The position numbers and the translations under genes were made by a program. A stretch of DNA of 64,000 nt from Mesorhizobium sangaii (lineage in GTDB: Bacteria > Pseudomonadota > Alphaproteobacteria > Rhizobiales > Rhizobiaceae), in NCBI RefSeq assembly GCF_014207355.1, contig NZ_JACHEF010000001.1, positions 372,001-436,000 of the forward strand. Reading direction: 5' to 3'. The notes under the pieces are model-generated. The model was not told the origin of the DNA and did no database searches. It was given only the letters and a program-made list of their open reading frames with translations. This document shows, in pieces, positions 53,701 through 62,938 of the stretch. Numbering within the stretch: position 1 is the stretch's first letter; every line of letters starts with the position of its first letter.

Positions 53701-56321
53701 CCGCGCGGCGTCTGGTCGCCGCTCTTGGGCAGGATGGCGTTTACGATGTCGAATGTCGGCGCCATGAACAGGCTGAGGATCAGCAGCGCCTGCCATTGCG
53801 CCGCCTGCGTGAAGGGCAGCAGCGTCCAGCCGGCGATCGCCGCCATGACCCAGAAAATCGGCGTCAGCGAGCGGCGCAGATTGTCGACCATCTTCCAGCG
53901 CGACAGAGCCGGCACGCCGGAGCGCGGATCGAGCATGAAGCCGAGAAGCTGCCAGTCGCCGCGTGCCCAGCGATGGTGGCGCGAGGCGTCGACCGAATAA
54001 CGGGTCGGATAGTCCTCGACCAGTTCGACGTCGGTCACAAGCGCCGAGCGCGCCAGCGCGCCTTCCAGCAGATCGTGGCTGAGGATGGTGTTTTCCTCGA
54101 TGCGGCCCTGCAGTGCCGCCTCGAAAGCATCGACGTGATAAAGGCCCTTGCCGGTGAAGGACCCGTCGCCGAAAACGTCCTGATAGAGATCGGAGACGGC
54201 AAAGACATAAGGGTCGAGGCCGCGATTGGCCGAGAAGACCCGCTGGAAAAACGACGCATCGTCGCCGCTGGTCAGCGACGCGGTGATGCGCGGCTGCAGG
54301 ATGGCATAGCCGGCCGTGACAACACGCCTGGCGGCATCGAAATGCGGTCGGTTGAGCGGATGGCAGAGCTTGCCGACCAGGGTCGCGACCGCGTCGCGGG
54401 TGGTGCGCGTGTCGGCATCGAGCGTCATCACATGGACGACGTTTTCCGGCAGCGGCACGTCGAGCGGCAGGAAAGTGGTGTCGCTGTCGCCGCGCAGCAG
54501 AAGGTCGAGCTCGTGCAGCTTGCCGCGCTTGCGCTCCCAGCCCATCCAGGACCCCTGCGCCGCGTTGAAGAGCCGGCGCCGGTGCAGGATGTAGAAACGC
54601 GGCGCGCCTTCAGAGGGATAGCGGGCGTTGAGACGAGCGATCTCGGCGCGGGCGAATTCGAGGATTTCGGTATCGGCCGCATCGATCTCGATCTTGCTGT
54701 CGGGCCAGTCCGACAGCAGCGCGAAATAGATTTCATCCGCCGTGTTGGCGAGATGATGTACCTCGATATTGCGGATGTTTTCCTCGACGTCGTCGCGTGA
54801 GCCGATGAGCGACGGCACCACCACCAGCGTGCGCGCCTCGGGCGGCACGCCGTGCCTGTAATCATAGCCAACGAGGCGCGTCGGTTTCAGGAACAGCGAT
54901 ACGACGGTGTTGAAGAAGGCGAGAGCGCCCTCGCTGGCGGGTACGGCAAACAGCGCCAGCATCACGACGATCGACGGCACCGACAGGCCGAGATTGGCCA
55001 GCGCGTTGCCGGTGAGGACGAGAAGCAGGGCCGTCAGCGCAAACACCGGTACGACGATGCCAAGCCATCCGGTCTTGCGGAAGGTGCGCTTGACCGTCTG
55101 GCTGATCGTCGGCCGGTAGCCGATCGCCTTCTCCAGTTCCAGCCGGCGCGGACCGACGAGGAAGAAACCGACATCGGTGTGGGGGGATGCAACTTGAGCG
55201 GCAGCGCCTTCATCATCGGCCGATAGGGTCTCGGTGGCGACGTCATCGGCCAGTTCGATGGCCTTCTCGGCGACGCGGTATTCCGAAAGGTCGGAGCGGC
55301 GCGCCAGTTCCTCGATCGCGGTCCGGTACTGGTCACGCGAGAAGAAGTCGAGCGCGGCGAAATCGGTGCGCTCGCGAAGCACGGTGTCGATGCGGCTGAC
55401 GCCTTCAAACCACACCGTCCAGTCGACGTCGTTGATGAGGCGCAGGCCGCGGATGATGTTTCCGGTCGTCACATTGCCGCTGGACAGCGTGTGATGTTCG
55501 GAAATGATGATTTCCTCGGCGTCGGAGCCGGTCTTTTCTAGTTCGCCTTCGAGCCATTCCAGGGCCTTGCCGGCATTCTGCGATCCATCGCGCAAGCGAT
55601 AGAGCAGTTGGGTGGCAAAGGTGGTGTCCTGTGCGTGAGCGCTGAATTTGGACAGGATCGCCTGCCGGTCCGGGCTGTCGTCGGTCGCCAGAACCTTGTC
55701 GGCGACATCGTTGGCGATCTGGCGCATCTGGCGGGTGCGGTTGACCCTGACCGCCAGCCGGCGGAGATTTTCGATCAGGACGAAGCGCAGAAGCGACGGC
55801 AGCGCCCAGAGTTCGCCGATCTTCAGCGGCTCGAGCGACTGGAAACCCTGGACGATGGACTTGAACATCGTCGCCGAGACGGAACTGTCCGAATGCGCCA
55901 CATAGGTCCAGGCCAGCGCCAGCGCGCGCGGCACGCTGCCGCCCTCGGGCAATTTCAGATTGGGCAGCTGTCGGTAGAAGCGACGCGGCAGATCGCGCTT
56001 GACCTGGAAAATGGTTTCTTCGACCAGATAATTGTTGTCGAGCAGCCACTGCGCCGCCGGCGTGATCGTCTCGCCCCTCGCCTGCGCGGCATTGGTCGAA
56101 CGGTAAACTTCCAGGATCTTCTTGGCGCTGTCGCGGATGCGGGCCTGAAAGTCGAAGGGCGTCAGGCCGAACAGATCGGTAAGGTCGCCTTTTGCCAGGC
56201 TTTCGCCAAGCAGGCGAAGACGCTCTTCGGGCAGGAAATTGGATCGGATCGGCTCTTCCGTGATGGCCGGGAAGCTCGCGCTCGTCTTCTCGATCTGGGC
56301 CGGGGTCGTCTGAATATTCAT
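47739..56321 (-). CDS. ndvB: Cyclic beta-1,2-glucan synthase NdvB/ChvB
   Basis: 2860 residues, the right size for the family. The N-terminal third is a membrane GT84 glycosyltransferase: helices at about 420-480, DADTRTTRDAV, QDVFGDGSFTGKG and RHHRWARGDWQL, then more helices. The middle has a glycoamylase-like domain (AYNARDRELTYQYTNFGVPG; MAHHSGMSIVAVADAIF). The C-terminal GH94 phosphorylase-like domain has LGGDWNDGMNRVG with its catalytic Asp and RENGGQYTHAATW. It builds, cyclises and trims periplasmic beta-1,2-glucans from UDP-glucose. The frame is intact throughout. ATG 56321 has a weak GGAA site. Confidence 0.96.
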   Translation of the reverse strand: MNIQTTPAQIEKTSASFPAITEEPIRSNFLPEERLRLLGESLAKGDLTDLFGLTPFDFQARIRDSAKKILEVYRSTNAAQARGETITPAAQWLLDNNYLVEETIFQVKRDLPRRFYRQLPNLKLPEGGSVPRALALAWTYVAHSDSSVSATMFKSIVQGFQSLEPLKIGELWALPSLLRFVLIENLRRLAVRVNRTRQMRQIANDVADKVLATDDSPDRQAILSKFSAHAQDTTFATQLLYRLRDGSQNAGKALEWLEGELEKTGSDAEEIIISEHHTLSSGNVTTGNIIRGLRLINDVDWTVWFEGVSRIDTVLRERTDFAALDFFSRDQYRTAIEELARRSDLSEYRVAEKAIELADDVATETLSADDEGAAAQVASPHTDVGFFLVGPRRLELEKAIGYRPTISQTVKRTFRKTGWLGIVVPVFALTALLLVLTGNALANLGLSVPSIVVMLALFAVPASEGALAFFNTVVSLFLKPTRLVGYDYRHGVPPEARTLVVVPSLIGSRDDVEENIRNIEVHHLANTADEIYFALLSDWPDSKIEIDAADTEILEFARAEIARLNARYPSEGAPRFYILHRRRLFNAAQGSWMGWERKRGKLHELDLLLRGDSDTTFLPLDVPLPENVVHVMTLDADTRTTRDAVATLVGKLCHPLNRPHFDAARRVVTAGYAILQPRITASLTSGDDASFFQRVFSANRGLDPYVFAVSDLYQDVFGDGSFTGKGLYHVDAFEAALQGRIEENTILSHDLLEGALARSALVTDVELVEDYPTRYSVDASRHHRWARGDWQLLGFMLDPRSGVPALSRWKMVDNLRRSLTPIFWVMAAIAGWTLLPFTQAAQWQALLILSLFMAPTFDIVNAILPKSGDQTPRGHFSALARDVAFGTAMVALKIVLMAHNAWMMGDAIIRTIYRLFVSRQNLLEWRTASQAHKAGDNDVGSYYGMMYGAVIIGFVGLAIPVLADSTGAFVAFFFALFWIASPAIASWISRSAETEDRLRISQADIHALRTVARRTWHYFESFVTAEHHNLPPDNFQESPAPVVAPRTSPTNIGVYLLSVVSARDFGWISLSDAITRIDATMTTIEGMPRDRGHLFNWYDTTTLKPLYPLYISAVDSGNLAGHLVAVAAACAEWAEAPSVHLQGDFEGILDTVTILSESLDELPDDRRQLRPLRQRLVDRLDGMRRAVETIKAQPEMASIRTINLAVLAGEIRKLATAIHTEAASAQSDVIVDWAARLEATCEAHVHDAHSDDNAVEALRAKLLTLRERTRRFAFEMDFSFLMRPERKLLSIGYRVEEHQLDESCYDLMASEARLTSLFAIAKGDLPTEHWFRLGRPIVEIGFKGALMSWSGSMFEYLMPPLVMKEPQGSILNQTSKLIIKRQIQYGRQKNVPWGISEAAYNARDRELTYQYTNFGVPGLGLKRGLGQNTVIAPYATVLAAQFNPREAVQNLARLREIGALGRHGYYDAVDFTPQRVPEGTDHVVVQNYMAHHSGMSIVAVADAIFEGRMRDRFHSDPVIESAELLLQERAPRDIPTATVRTEADERSKDETEVESPDTRIVLDPLRSLRSTSVMSNGRYSVMVTATGSGYSRWGDLSITRWQPDPTEDRLGSYIFLRDAGTGDWWSATAEPKRAAEEKAQTLFSDDKASFVKSVGTLRSEVECIVISEGNGEGRRVTLYNDGPSDRHIEVTSFAELVLGLEASDNAHPAFSKMFVETEIASNNAQIFATRRKRETSEPDIAMVHFVTDPSGSARDAEAETDRRAFIGRGRSIVDAAAFDPGARLGGHSGFTLDPVAALRRQVRVPANKKISLTFWTVVGASRAELEEALARLDHPESFARQAMLAWTRSQVQTRHMGLSLTDAANVQKLARYLIYPDPFLRLPAESIATGLGKQSSLWPTSISGDFPIFLVRIGDVADLEIVAQALRFQEYMRTRGMMIDFVVVNEQASSYVQDLQRAVETLCENSRLRGKELGPRQHIFAVRRDLMDETTYKTLLAVARVVLHTRNGTIFDQIERAEAAALQARDALQPAALAVARELPSPVPVMHASQAVADVSADGSGLSQWNGFGGFDGDGRHYVVRLAGRRTTPQPWINVVSNASFGFHTSAEGAAFTWSRNSRDYQLTPWSNDPVSNRPGEGVYIYDQASGKAFSPLAAVVRDPSMTYEAWHGQGFSTFRSRRGPLSMDLTHVVDPIDPVKISRLRIQNSGSVPARLRVYAYAEWVLGGHRSRTAATIVPSRDAATGALLAQNPYGLDFSERVAFLAADGGVHSVTTDRSEFLGRHGSSELPQAVLSGAALSGRVEAGDDPCAAIARDIEIPAGGDVTMLWLLGDAETVEEASALVQEHRARDFDRRLADNEREWRGFLDTIQVETPDKALDAMVNHWLPYQSLACRIRARSAFYQASGAFGFRDQLQDTLALLAHDPQLARDQILNAARRQFPEGDVQHWWLPRTGAGVRTMISDDVVWLAHATARYLLVTGDATILKQQLPFIDGQALGEGEHDAFFTPEVSKKTASLYDHCARALDLAIKRCSPAGLPLILGGDWNDGMNRVGEHGKGESVWLGWFLLKTLGDFAAVAKTEGDAKHAQAWAKHADALKRALESTAWDGEWYRRGSFDDGTPLGSRSSQECKIDSIAQSWSVLSGEGDPARSTTAMEQATKLLVDDKLKIVKLFTPPFSKTDKEPGYIKSYPPGVRENGGQYTHAATWFVIALAEMGRTDEAYRCFSMLNPVNHATDEASAEHYRVEPYVVAADIYAGDDKGGRGGWTWYTGSAGWLYRAAVEGILGIERRGKRVQFKPKLPRHWDGYSATLKMLGAELKVRVVRDNKAKAVSLELNGAKTKVSAVELKDGEVTDVVIRIPA

Positions 56322-56588
56322 TGAAAATTCCGTATGCGGACACTGAGCGGCGTCACCGCCACGGCAATGGCCCTAAAACCGATTCAAATGCAATTGGTTG
56401 CATAATCCCACTTGCTGAAAGTTTGTTTCCGCACCACGACAGGGCGTTATCTCTCAGCACGAATTCCAAGACGAGCGCCCCTCTTCCCGTCAGGCTGGAT
56501 CGACGGGGAGGATTTAGGCTTTTTCGTGATGCCACCGACAGCTTACGCTATATTTCGCCGGCACTGCGATCATGTTTGGAAACAAACG

Positions 56589-57176
56589 TTAATCGTTGCC
56601 GGAGATGCCGCGAATCCGGGTCACGAACAGCGTCGTCTCCTGGGTGGGCTGAACAAAGAGGCTGGCGGTGTCCGGGCCGGGCAGCAGGGTGTCGAGCGGC
56701 CCGAGGTGAACCGGCTCGATGCCGGACACGGTGACTTCGCCGTTCAAACACAGGACCAGGATCGTCCCGGTCCCCGTCCTGATTTCCACAGGGTTCGAAA
56801 CCATGAGGCGTTCGACCGAATGCGTCATGCGGCTGCGGCGAGTCATGACATTGAGGTCGGTGATCGGCCCGCCGATCAGCGCGGCCGCGGTCGCCACGTC
56901 AGCCGGGAAGGAAAGCGGGTCGGTCGCCCTGGTGACTAATCTCGGCGGGCGGCCCGCAATATCGAGCACGATGCCCTCGCCTTCGAGCACGGTAAGCGTG
57001 CGATCGATACCGGCAAATTGCGAGAATGGGCCGCTACCTTCGACGCGCGCCATCGAGACCCGCCAGTCGAAGTCGTCGAGCCCGGCGTCGGCCGGCGAGA
57101 CGGCGACCTCGGTCGTTACCCCGCCGCCGTTCTTCCACGGCATGGACTTGTATTCGGCTGCCCGCAGGACGCGCAT
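56589..57176 (-). CDS. hutD: HutD-family cupin protein
   Basis: 195 residues. The family start SMPWKNGGGVTTEVAV and the block DFDWRVSMARVEGSGPFSQF are diagnostic for HutD, a small bicupin linked to histidine utilisation and thought to limit Hut pathway activity. It follows hutU by 11 nt as the last gene of the operon. Its stop lies near a short GTTTG/CAAAC dyad (56574-56587). Confidence 0.92.
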   Translation of the reverse strand: MRVLRAAEYKSMPWKNGGGVTTEVAVSPADAGLDDFDWRVSMARVEGSGPFSQFAGIDRTLTVLEGEGIVLDIAGRPPRLVTRATDPLSFPADVATAAALIGGPITDLNVMTRRSRMTHSVERLMVSNPVEIRTGTGTILVLCLNGEVTVSGIEPVHLGPLDTLLPGPDTASLFVQPTQETTLFVTRIRGISGND

Positions 57177-57187
57177 CTGTCAATCCA

Positions 57188-58858
57188 TCACCCGAGAATG
57201 CCGGGCAGGTTGAGCTGGTGCTCCTTGGCGCACTCGATAGCGATGTCGTAGCCGGCATCGGCATGGCGCATGACGCCGGTCGCCGGGTCGTTCCACAACA
57301 CCCGCTCGAGGCGCCTGGCCGCTTCACGCGTGCCGTCGGCGACGATGACCATGCCGGCGTGCTGAGAGAAGCCCATGCCGACACCGCCGCCATGGTGCAG
57401 CGACACCCAGGTGGCGCCCGACGCGGTGTTGAGCAATGCGTTGAGCAAAGGCCAGTCGGACACCGCGTCCGAGCCGTCCTTCATCGATTCCGTCTCGCGG
57501 TTCGGCGAGGCGACCGAGCCGGAATCGAGGTGATCGCGGCCGATGACGACAGGCGCCTTGAGCTCGCCCTTGGCCACCATCTCGTTGAAGGCGAGGCCAA
57601 GCCTGTGCCGGTCGCCAAGGCCGACCCAGCAGATGCGCGCCGGCAGGCCCTGGAAGGCGATGCGCTCGCGCGCCATGTCGAGCCAGTTGTGCAGGTGGGT
57701 GTTGCCGGGCGTCAGTTCGCGCACCTTGGCGTCGGTCTTGTAGATATCCTCCGGATCGCCCGACAGGGCTGCCCAGCGGAACGGGCCGATGCCGCGGCAA
57801 AACAGCGGACGGATATAGGCCGGCACGAAGCCGGGGAAGGCAAAGGCGTTCTCGAACCCCTCCTCCTTGGCCACCTGCCGGATGTTGTTGCCGTAGTCGA
57901 GCGTCGGCACGCCGGCATTCCAGAACGCCACCATCGCCTCGACATGTTCGCGCATCGAGGCGCGGGCGGCTTTTTCAACTGCCTTCGGGTCGCTGACGCG
58001 CTTCTCACGCCACTCAGCCATCGTCCAGCCCTTGGGCAGATAGCCGTTGATGGGATCGTGGGCCGAGGTCTGGTCGGTGACCATATCGGGGCGAATGCCG
58101 CGCCTGAACATTTCCGGAACGATCTCGGCCGTATTGCCGAGCAGGCCCACCGACTTCGCCTCGCCTGCCTTGGTCCAGCGCTCGATCATCGCCATCGCCT
58201 CGTCGAGTGTCTCGGCCTTCTCGTCGACATAACGGGTGCGCAGGCGGAAATCGATCGAATCCGGGTTGCATTCGATCGCCAGGCAGCAGGCGCCGGCCAT
58301 GACGGCGGCGAGCGGCTGGGCGCCGCCCATGCCACCGAGGCCGCCGGTCAGGATCCACTTGCCCTTGAGATTGCCGCCATAGTGCTGGCGGCCGGCCTCG
58401 ACAAAGGTCTCGTAGGTGCCCTGCACGATGCCTTGCGTGCCGATGTAGATCCACGAGCCGGCCGTCATCTGGCCGTACATCATCAGGCCCTTCTTATCGA
58501 GCTCGTTGAACTTTTCCCATGTCGCCCAGTGCGGCACCAGGTTAGAGTTGGCGATCAGCACGCGGGGCGCGTCGGGATGGGTGCGGAAGACGCCGACCGG
58601 CTTGCCCGACTGCACCAGCAAGGTCTCGTCATCGGCCAGCGTCCTCAACGAGGCGACGATGCGGTCAAAGTCGTTCCAGGTGCGCGCCGCACGGCCGATG
58701 CCGCCATAGACGACCAGCTCGTTGGGGTTTTCGGCGACGTCCGGGTCGAGATTGTTCATCAGCATGCGCAGCGGCGCTTCCGTCAGCCAGGAACGGGCGC
58801 TGATTTCCGTGCCGCGCGGGCTGCGGACTTCGCGGATGTTGTGGCGAGGATTGTTCAT
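57188..58858 (-). CDS. hutU: Urocanate hydratase HutU
   Basis: 556 residues. The NAD-binding glycine region [13 protein letters not shown] and the active-site stretch [17 protein letters not shown], plus [20 protein letters not shown], match urocanase. It converts urocanate to imidazolonepropionate. Two adjacent ATGs (58861, 58858) follow AAAGGGAC; the second has better spacing. The upstream DUF995 stop overlaps these start codons (ATGATG), so the two are coupled. Confidence 0.96.
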   Translation of the reverse strand: MNNPRHNIREVRSPRGTEISARSWLTEAPLRMLMNNLDPDVAENPNELVVYGGIGRAARTWNDFDRIVASLRTLADDETLLVQSGKPVGVFRTHPDAPRVLIANSNLVPHWATWEKFNELDKKGLMMYGQMTAGSWIYIGTQGIVQGTYETFVEAGRQHYGGNLKGKWILTGGLGGMGGAQPLAAVMAGACCLAIECNPDSIDFRLRTRYVDEKAETLDEAMAMIERWTKAGEAKSVGLLGNTAEIVPEMFRRGIRPDMVTDQTSAHDPINGYLPKGWTMAEWREKRVSDPKAVEKAARASMREHVEAMVAFWNAGVPTLDYGNNIRQVAKEEGFENAFAFPGFVPAYIRPLFCRGIGPFRWAALSGDPEDIYKTDAKVRELTPGNTHLHNWLDMARERIAFQGLPARICWVGLGDRHRLGLAFNEMVAKGELKAPVVIGRDHLDSGSVASPNRETESMKDGSDAVSDWPLLNALLNTASGATWVSLHHGGGVGMGFSQHAGMVIVADGTREAARRLERVLWNDPATGVMRHADAGYDIAIECAKEHQLNLPGILG

Positions 58859-59231
58859 CATTGTCCCTTTCGAATGAGGTGCGCGGCATTGCGGTGGCCG
58901 TCAGCACTGATCCAGGTGACCTGCTCATGGGCAGGGTCGGAAATATCGATGGTCATGGCGTAGCAGGCCCAGACATCCGAGGGCGGCCACAGCGAGCAGT
59001 ACTGGTCGCCGCGAACATCCAACGCCCCGGCGACTGGGTGCCGCCTTTCGTGTAGATGGTGGCGCCGCCGTCATCGAAGCTCTGCGACCAGTCCGGCCCT
59101 TCGACATGCGCGCCTTTCAAGGTGGCGAGGATGTCGGCGCCCTTCATCGTCGCCTCACCGGCGGACGCACCCAAGCCCGGCGTCGTTGCGAACAGAATGG
59201 CGAGAAAGCCGATCCTGGCATGGCGGTTCAT
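58858..59231 (-). pseudogene. DUF995-like secreted protein with a frameshift, inside the hut operon
   Basis: It starts at 59231 behind a strong GGGAGG site. A Sec signal (IGFLAILFATTPGLGASAG) and EATMKGADILATLKGAHVEG, then SFDDGGATIYTKGGTQSPGR, are in the first frame, which then derails and ends at 58953. The family's C-terminal part continues in a second frame ([40 protein letters not shown]) to TGA 58860-58858. One extra A near 59038 (tgga-a-tgttcgc) restores a protein of about 124 residues. It is either a recent lesion or a homopolymer read error. Confidence 0.75.
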
Positions 59232-59254
59232 GACATCCTCCCGATGTTTCGATG

Positions 59255-60067
59255 TCAGCTCTGCGCCCAGGTGATAGCGGTCTCGAGTATCTTCTTCAGC
59301 TTCGCGGCCATGGGTGCGGCGAACGCGGCATCATAGGGCACCGGCCAATTGTCCGGTTCGCCCTTGCCCTCGGGCTCATGCAAGTAGCCGCGATTTGCGA
59401 GTTCCATCTGCAGCGCATGGAAGCCGCCCTGCGGATTGCCGAAGTAGCGCGTGATCCAGCCACCCTTGAAACGGCCGTTGATGACGTAGCTGTCGCCGCT
59501 TTCGGCCATGATCTGGCCGACCAGGCCCTGCAGCACCGGATCGGCGGTCTGGCCGTCATTGGTGCCGAGATTGAAAACCGGCAGCGTGCCATAGAACAGG
59601 CGAGGCAGAACCGAGCGGATCGAGTGGCAATCATAGATGACGACCTTCTGATGCAGGCCGCGCAGCCTGGTCGCCTGAAACCCGAGCATTTCATGGTAGG
59701 GCGCGAAATACGACTGATAGCGCTGGCTGATTTCCGCCGGCGTCGGTTCCTCGCCAGGGAGGTAAAGTGGATCGCCGTCGAAAGTCTCTGTCGGGCAAAG
59801 CGTCGTCGTCGTCTGCCCGGGATAGAGCGAGGCGCCGGAGGGATCGCGGTTGACGTCGATGACGGTGCGCGAGATCGAGGTATGCACGACTGTCGCGCCA
59901 AGGCCGGCGGCGAAATCGTAGAGCTGGTCGATCCACCAGTCGCAGTCGCGGCGGCCGAGCCAGGGCGAGACCAGCCGGTTGTCGATCCCGGCGAGATCGA
60001 TGCCGGTATGCGGGATCGACACCACCAGAGGTGCCGTGCCTTCCGTCACTGTCAGCCAGTCGGTCAT
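59255..60067 (-). CDS. hutG: N-formylglutamate deformylase HutG
   Basis: 270 residues. VVSIPHTGIDL opens the FGase domain; SRTVIDVNRDPSGASLYPGQ, IYDCHSIRSVLPRLF and NGRFKGGWITRYFG contain the metal and substrate residues. It hydrolyses N-formylglutamate made by HutF, to glutamate plus formate. It starts 2 nt after the hutH stop and is followed by the DUF995 gene after 23 nt. Confidence 0.95.
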   Translation of the reverse strand: MTDWLTVTEGTAPLVVSIPHTGIDLAGIDNRLVSPWLGRRDCDWWIDQLYDFAAGLGATVVHTSISRTVIDVNRDPSGASLYPGQTTTTLCPTETFDGDPLYLPGEEPTPAEISQRYQSYFAPYHEMLGFQATRLRGLHQKVVIYDCHSIRSVLPRLFYGTLPVFNLGTNDGQTADPVLQGLVGQIMAESGDSYVINGRFKGGWITRYFGNPQGGFHALQMELANRGYLHEPEGKGEPDNWPVPYDAAFAAPMAAKLKKILETAITWAQS

Positions 60068-60069
60068 GT

Positions 60070-61608
60070 TCAGGCTCCCGAGATCGAAGGCAGCGTTACC
60101 GCGCCGGCTGCCTTGACGGTCGCGCCGCTGCGCACCATGGCGATGGCTTTTTCCATATCAGGATGGAAGTGGCGGTCATTGTCGAGATGCGGCACCTCGG
60201 CACGGACCAGCTTGCGTACCGCTTCCAGCGCATCGCTCGATGCCAACGGCGCATGGAAATCGCAGCCTTGCGCCGCGGCGAGCAATTCGATGCCGATCAC
60301 CGCCGTCGCATTCTCGACCATGCCGATCAGCCGGCGCGCACCGTGCGCCGCCATCGAAACGTGGTCTTCCTGATTGGCCGAGGTCGGGATGGAATCGACG
60401 CTGGCCGGATAGGCTTTCTGCTTGTTCTCCGAAACGAGGGCCGCCGCCGTCACCTGCGGGATCATGAAACCGGAATTCAGGCCGGGCTTGGGCGTCAGGA
60501 AGGCCGGCATGCCGGACAGCGCGGGATCGACCAGCATGGCGATGCGGCGTTCCGACAGCGAGCCGATCTCGCAGACCGCGAGCGCGATCATATCGGCGGC
60601 GAAGGCAACCGGCTCGGCATGAAAATTGCCACCGGAAAGCGCCGTATCGTCCTCGGCGAAGATCAGCGGATTGTCGGTGACGCCATTGGCCTCGGTACCG
60701 AGCGTGTCCGCTGCCTGACGCAGAACGGTGAGTGCCGCACCCATCACCTGCGGCTGGCAGCGCAGGCAATATGGATCCTGCACGCGCTCGTCGCCGACAC
60801 GATGTGATTCACGGATGGCACTGCCGGCCATCAGATTGCGTAGCGCATCCGCCGTCTCGATCTGGCCGGGATGCTTTCTCAGCAGATGGATGCGCGGATC
60901 GAAGGGGGCATCGGAGCCCTTTGCCGCGTCGGTCGACAAGGCGCCGGCGACCAGCGCCGACTGGTAGAGCACTTCGGCCTCGAACAAAGCGGCGAGCGCA
61001 TAGGCCGTCGAGAACTGCGTACCGTTGAGCAGTGCCAGGCCTTCCTTGGCACCCAATGTCACCGGCTCCAGCCCGTGCGAGACGAAGGCGACCTTGGCCG
61101 GGAAACGGCCATGCGGGGTAAAGCATTCGCCGACGCCGATCATCACCGCCGTCATGTGCGACAGTGGGGCAAGGTCGCCGGAGGCGCCGACGGAACCTTG
61201 CGCCGGCACCACCGGGATGACGTCGTTGGCCAGCATCGCCTCAAGCAAATCGATGGTCTGCGACCGCACGCCCGAGGCGCCCTGCGCCAGGCTGGCGAGC
61301 TTCAGCGCCATCATCAACCGGCAGACAGCGACCGGCATCGACTCTCCGACGCCGGCGGCATGCGAAAGCACGATGTTGCGCTGCAGGGTCTCGAGGTCCC
61401 CGGCGGGGATGCGGACGCTGGCCAGTTTGCCGAAGCCGGTGTTGATGCCATAGACCGGCTCGCCCTTGGCGACGATCCTGGCGACGGCCTCGGCGCTCGC
61501 CTTGATCTTTGGCCTGCAGGCATCGTCTAGCTTGGGCACGGCGCCACGGTAGATGGCGCGCCAGTCGGCCAGCGATGCATTGCCGGGCTTCAGGGTCAGT
61601 TCGGTCAT
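60070..61608 (-). CDS. hutH: Histidine ammonia-lyase HutH
   Basis: 512 residues. The MIO-forming Ala-Ser-Gly triad is at residues 142-144 in [14 protein letters not shown]; Tyr53 lies in [25 protein letters not shown] and [10 protein letters not shown] follow. It deaminates histidine to urocanate, the first step of the pathway. Its start overlaps the hutI stop by four bases (ATGA). Confidence 0.97.
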   Translation of the reverse strand: MTELTLKPGNASLADWRAIYRGAVPKLDDACRPKIKASAEAVARIVAKGEPVYGINTGFGKLASVRIPAGDLETLQRNIVLSHAAGVGESMPVAVCRLMMALKLASLAQGASGVRSQTIDLLEAMLANDVIPVVPAQGSVGASGDLAPLSHMTAVMIGVGECFTPHGRFPAKVAFVSHGLEPVTLGAKEGLALLNGTQFSTAYALAALFEAEVLYQSALVAGALSTDAAKGSDAPFDPRIHLLRKHPGQIETADALRNLMAGSAIRESHRVGDERVQDPYCLRCQPQVMGAALTVLRQAADTLGTEANGVTDNPLIFAEDDTALSGGNFHAEPVAFAADMIALAVCEIGSLSERRIAMLVDPALSGMPAFLTPKPGLNSGFMIPQVTAAALVSENKQKAYPASVDSIPTSANQEDHVSMAAHGARRLIGMVENATAVIGIELLAAAQGCDFHAPLASSDALEAVRKLVRAEVPHLDNDRHFHPDMEKAIAMVRSGATVKAAGAVTLPSISGA

Positions 61609-62843
61609 TGTCCTCTCCAGATGCGGGCATGCAGCGGGTTGAAGCCCATGCGGTAGACGAGTTCAGCGGGGCGCTCGATGTCCCAGATCGCCAGATCGGC
61701 GGACTTTCCGGCTTCCAGCGTGCCGGTCTCTCCCAGCAGGCCGAGCGCTCGGGCGGCCTCTCGGGTAACGCCGGCCAGGCATTCGTCGACCGTCAAGCCG
61801 AACAAGGTCGCCGCCATGTTCATGGTCAGCAACAGCGAGGTCAGCGGCGAGGTGCCGGGATTGTTGTCGGTGGCGACCGCCATCCTGACGCCGTGCTGGC
61901 GGAACAGGCCGACCGGCGGCTTCTTGGTCTCGCGAATGAAGTAGTAGGCGCCGGGCAGGATTGTCGCCACGGTTCCCGCCTTCGCCATCGCCACGGCGCC
62001 TGCCTCGTCGGTGTATTCGAGATGATCGGCCGACAGCGCACCATAGCGCGCTGCAAGTTCGGCGCCATGCAGGTTGGACAGCTGGTCGGCATGCAGCTTG
62101 ACCGGCAAGCCCGCCGCCTTGGCGGCATCGAACACGCGCGCCATCTGCTCCGGCGAAAAGGCGATGCCTTCGCAGAACCCGTCGACGGCGTCAGCCAGCC
62201 CTTCGGCGGCAACCGCCGGGAGAATCTCCTTGGCGACCAGATCGATGAAGGCGTCCTTGTCACCCTTGGCTTCCGGTGGCAGCGCATGCGCGCCAAGGAA
62301 AGTCGTGCGGATCGTCACCGGCCGCTCACCGCCCAGCCGCCGCGCGGCGCGCAGCGACTTCTTTTCGTTTTCCAGATCGAGCCCATAGCCCGACTTTACT
62401 TCTACGGTCGTTACGCCCTCGGCGATCAGCGCATCGAGGCGCGGCAGCGATTGCGCGACCAGATCGTCTTCGCCGGCGGCACGCAAGGATTTGACCGAAG
62501 AGACAATGCCTCCGCCGGCCCTGGCGACCTCTTCGTAGGTGGCGCCGGCCAGCCGCATCTCGAATTCATTGGCCCGGTTGCCGGCATGGACCAGATGGGT
62601 ATGGCAGTCGATCAGGCCGGGCGTGATCCAGCGCTGCTCGCAATCGATCGTCTCGGCACCTTGGGCAAGCGTTGCGGGCATCCCCGATTCAGGGCCGGCG
62701 TAGACAATGCGGCCGTCGCGCACGGCGACCGCGCCGTGTTCGACGACACCAAGTCCGGAGGCCCCCTCGGCCATGGTCGCCAGGCGCGCATTGCGCCATA
62801 GACGAAGACCCCCTGCCCGGCTTTTGCTCTCTGCGGCCATCAT
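61605..62843 (-). CDS. hutI: Imidazolonepropionase HutI
   Basis: 412 residues of the amidohydrolase superfamily. The metal site [20 protein letters not shown] lies near residue 82; [27 protein letters not shown] and DNNPGTSP supply the remaining ligands. It opens the ring of imidazolone-5-propionate to give formimidoylglutamate. Two ATGs (62843, 62840) are possible. It is the first gene of the minus-strand hut operon, divergent from hutF. Confidence 0.96.
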   Translation of the reverse strand: MMAAESKSRAGGLRLWRNARLATMAEGASGLGVVEHGAVAVRDGRIVYAGPESGMPATLAQGAETIDCEQRWITPGLIDCHTHLVHAGNRANEFEMRLAGATYEEVARAGGGIVSSVKSLRAAGEDDLVAQSLPRLDALIAEGVTTVEVKSGYGLDLENEKKSLRAARRLGGERPVTIRTTFLGAHALPPEAKGDKDAFIDLVAKEILPAVAAEGLADAVDGFCEGIAFSPEQMARVFDAAKAAGLPVKLHADQLSNLHGAELAARYGALSADHLEYTDEAGAVAMAKAGTVATILPGAYYFIRETKKPPVGLFRQHGVRMAVATDNNPGTSPLTSLLLTMNMAATLFGLTVDECLAGVTREAARALGLLGETGTLEAGKSADLAIWDIERPAELVYRMGFNPLHARIWRGQ

Positions 62844-62868
62844 CTTTTCCGTTTCAATCGGTGGCGAT

Positions 62869-62882
62869 TATGTATATACATA
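62869..62882. promoter_or_regulatory. Candidate HutC operator between hutI and hutF
   Basis: TATGTATATACATA is a perfect 14-bp palindrome in the 95-nt divergent gap. It contains TGTATATACA, the form bound by HutC-type GntR repressors. Outer arms GTTTCAAT (62851-62858) and ATTGAAAC (62882-62889) extend the symmetry. hutC itself is not in this window. Confidence 0.65.
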
Positions 62883-62938
62883 TTGAAACGCACTGCAAGT
62901 GCCATCATCGCATATGAGACAGGGAACCGGAGAGAAAA

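Noticed and set aside
57026..58963. 645-codon plus-strand frame antisense to hutU and hutD
   Set aside because: Overlaps well-recognised hut genes; composition is typical of an antisense shadow and there is no ribosome-binding site.
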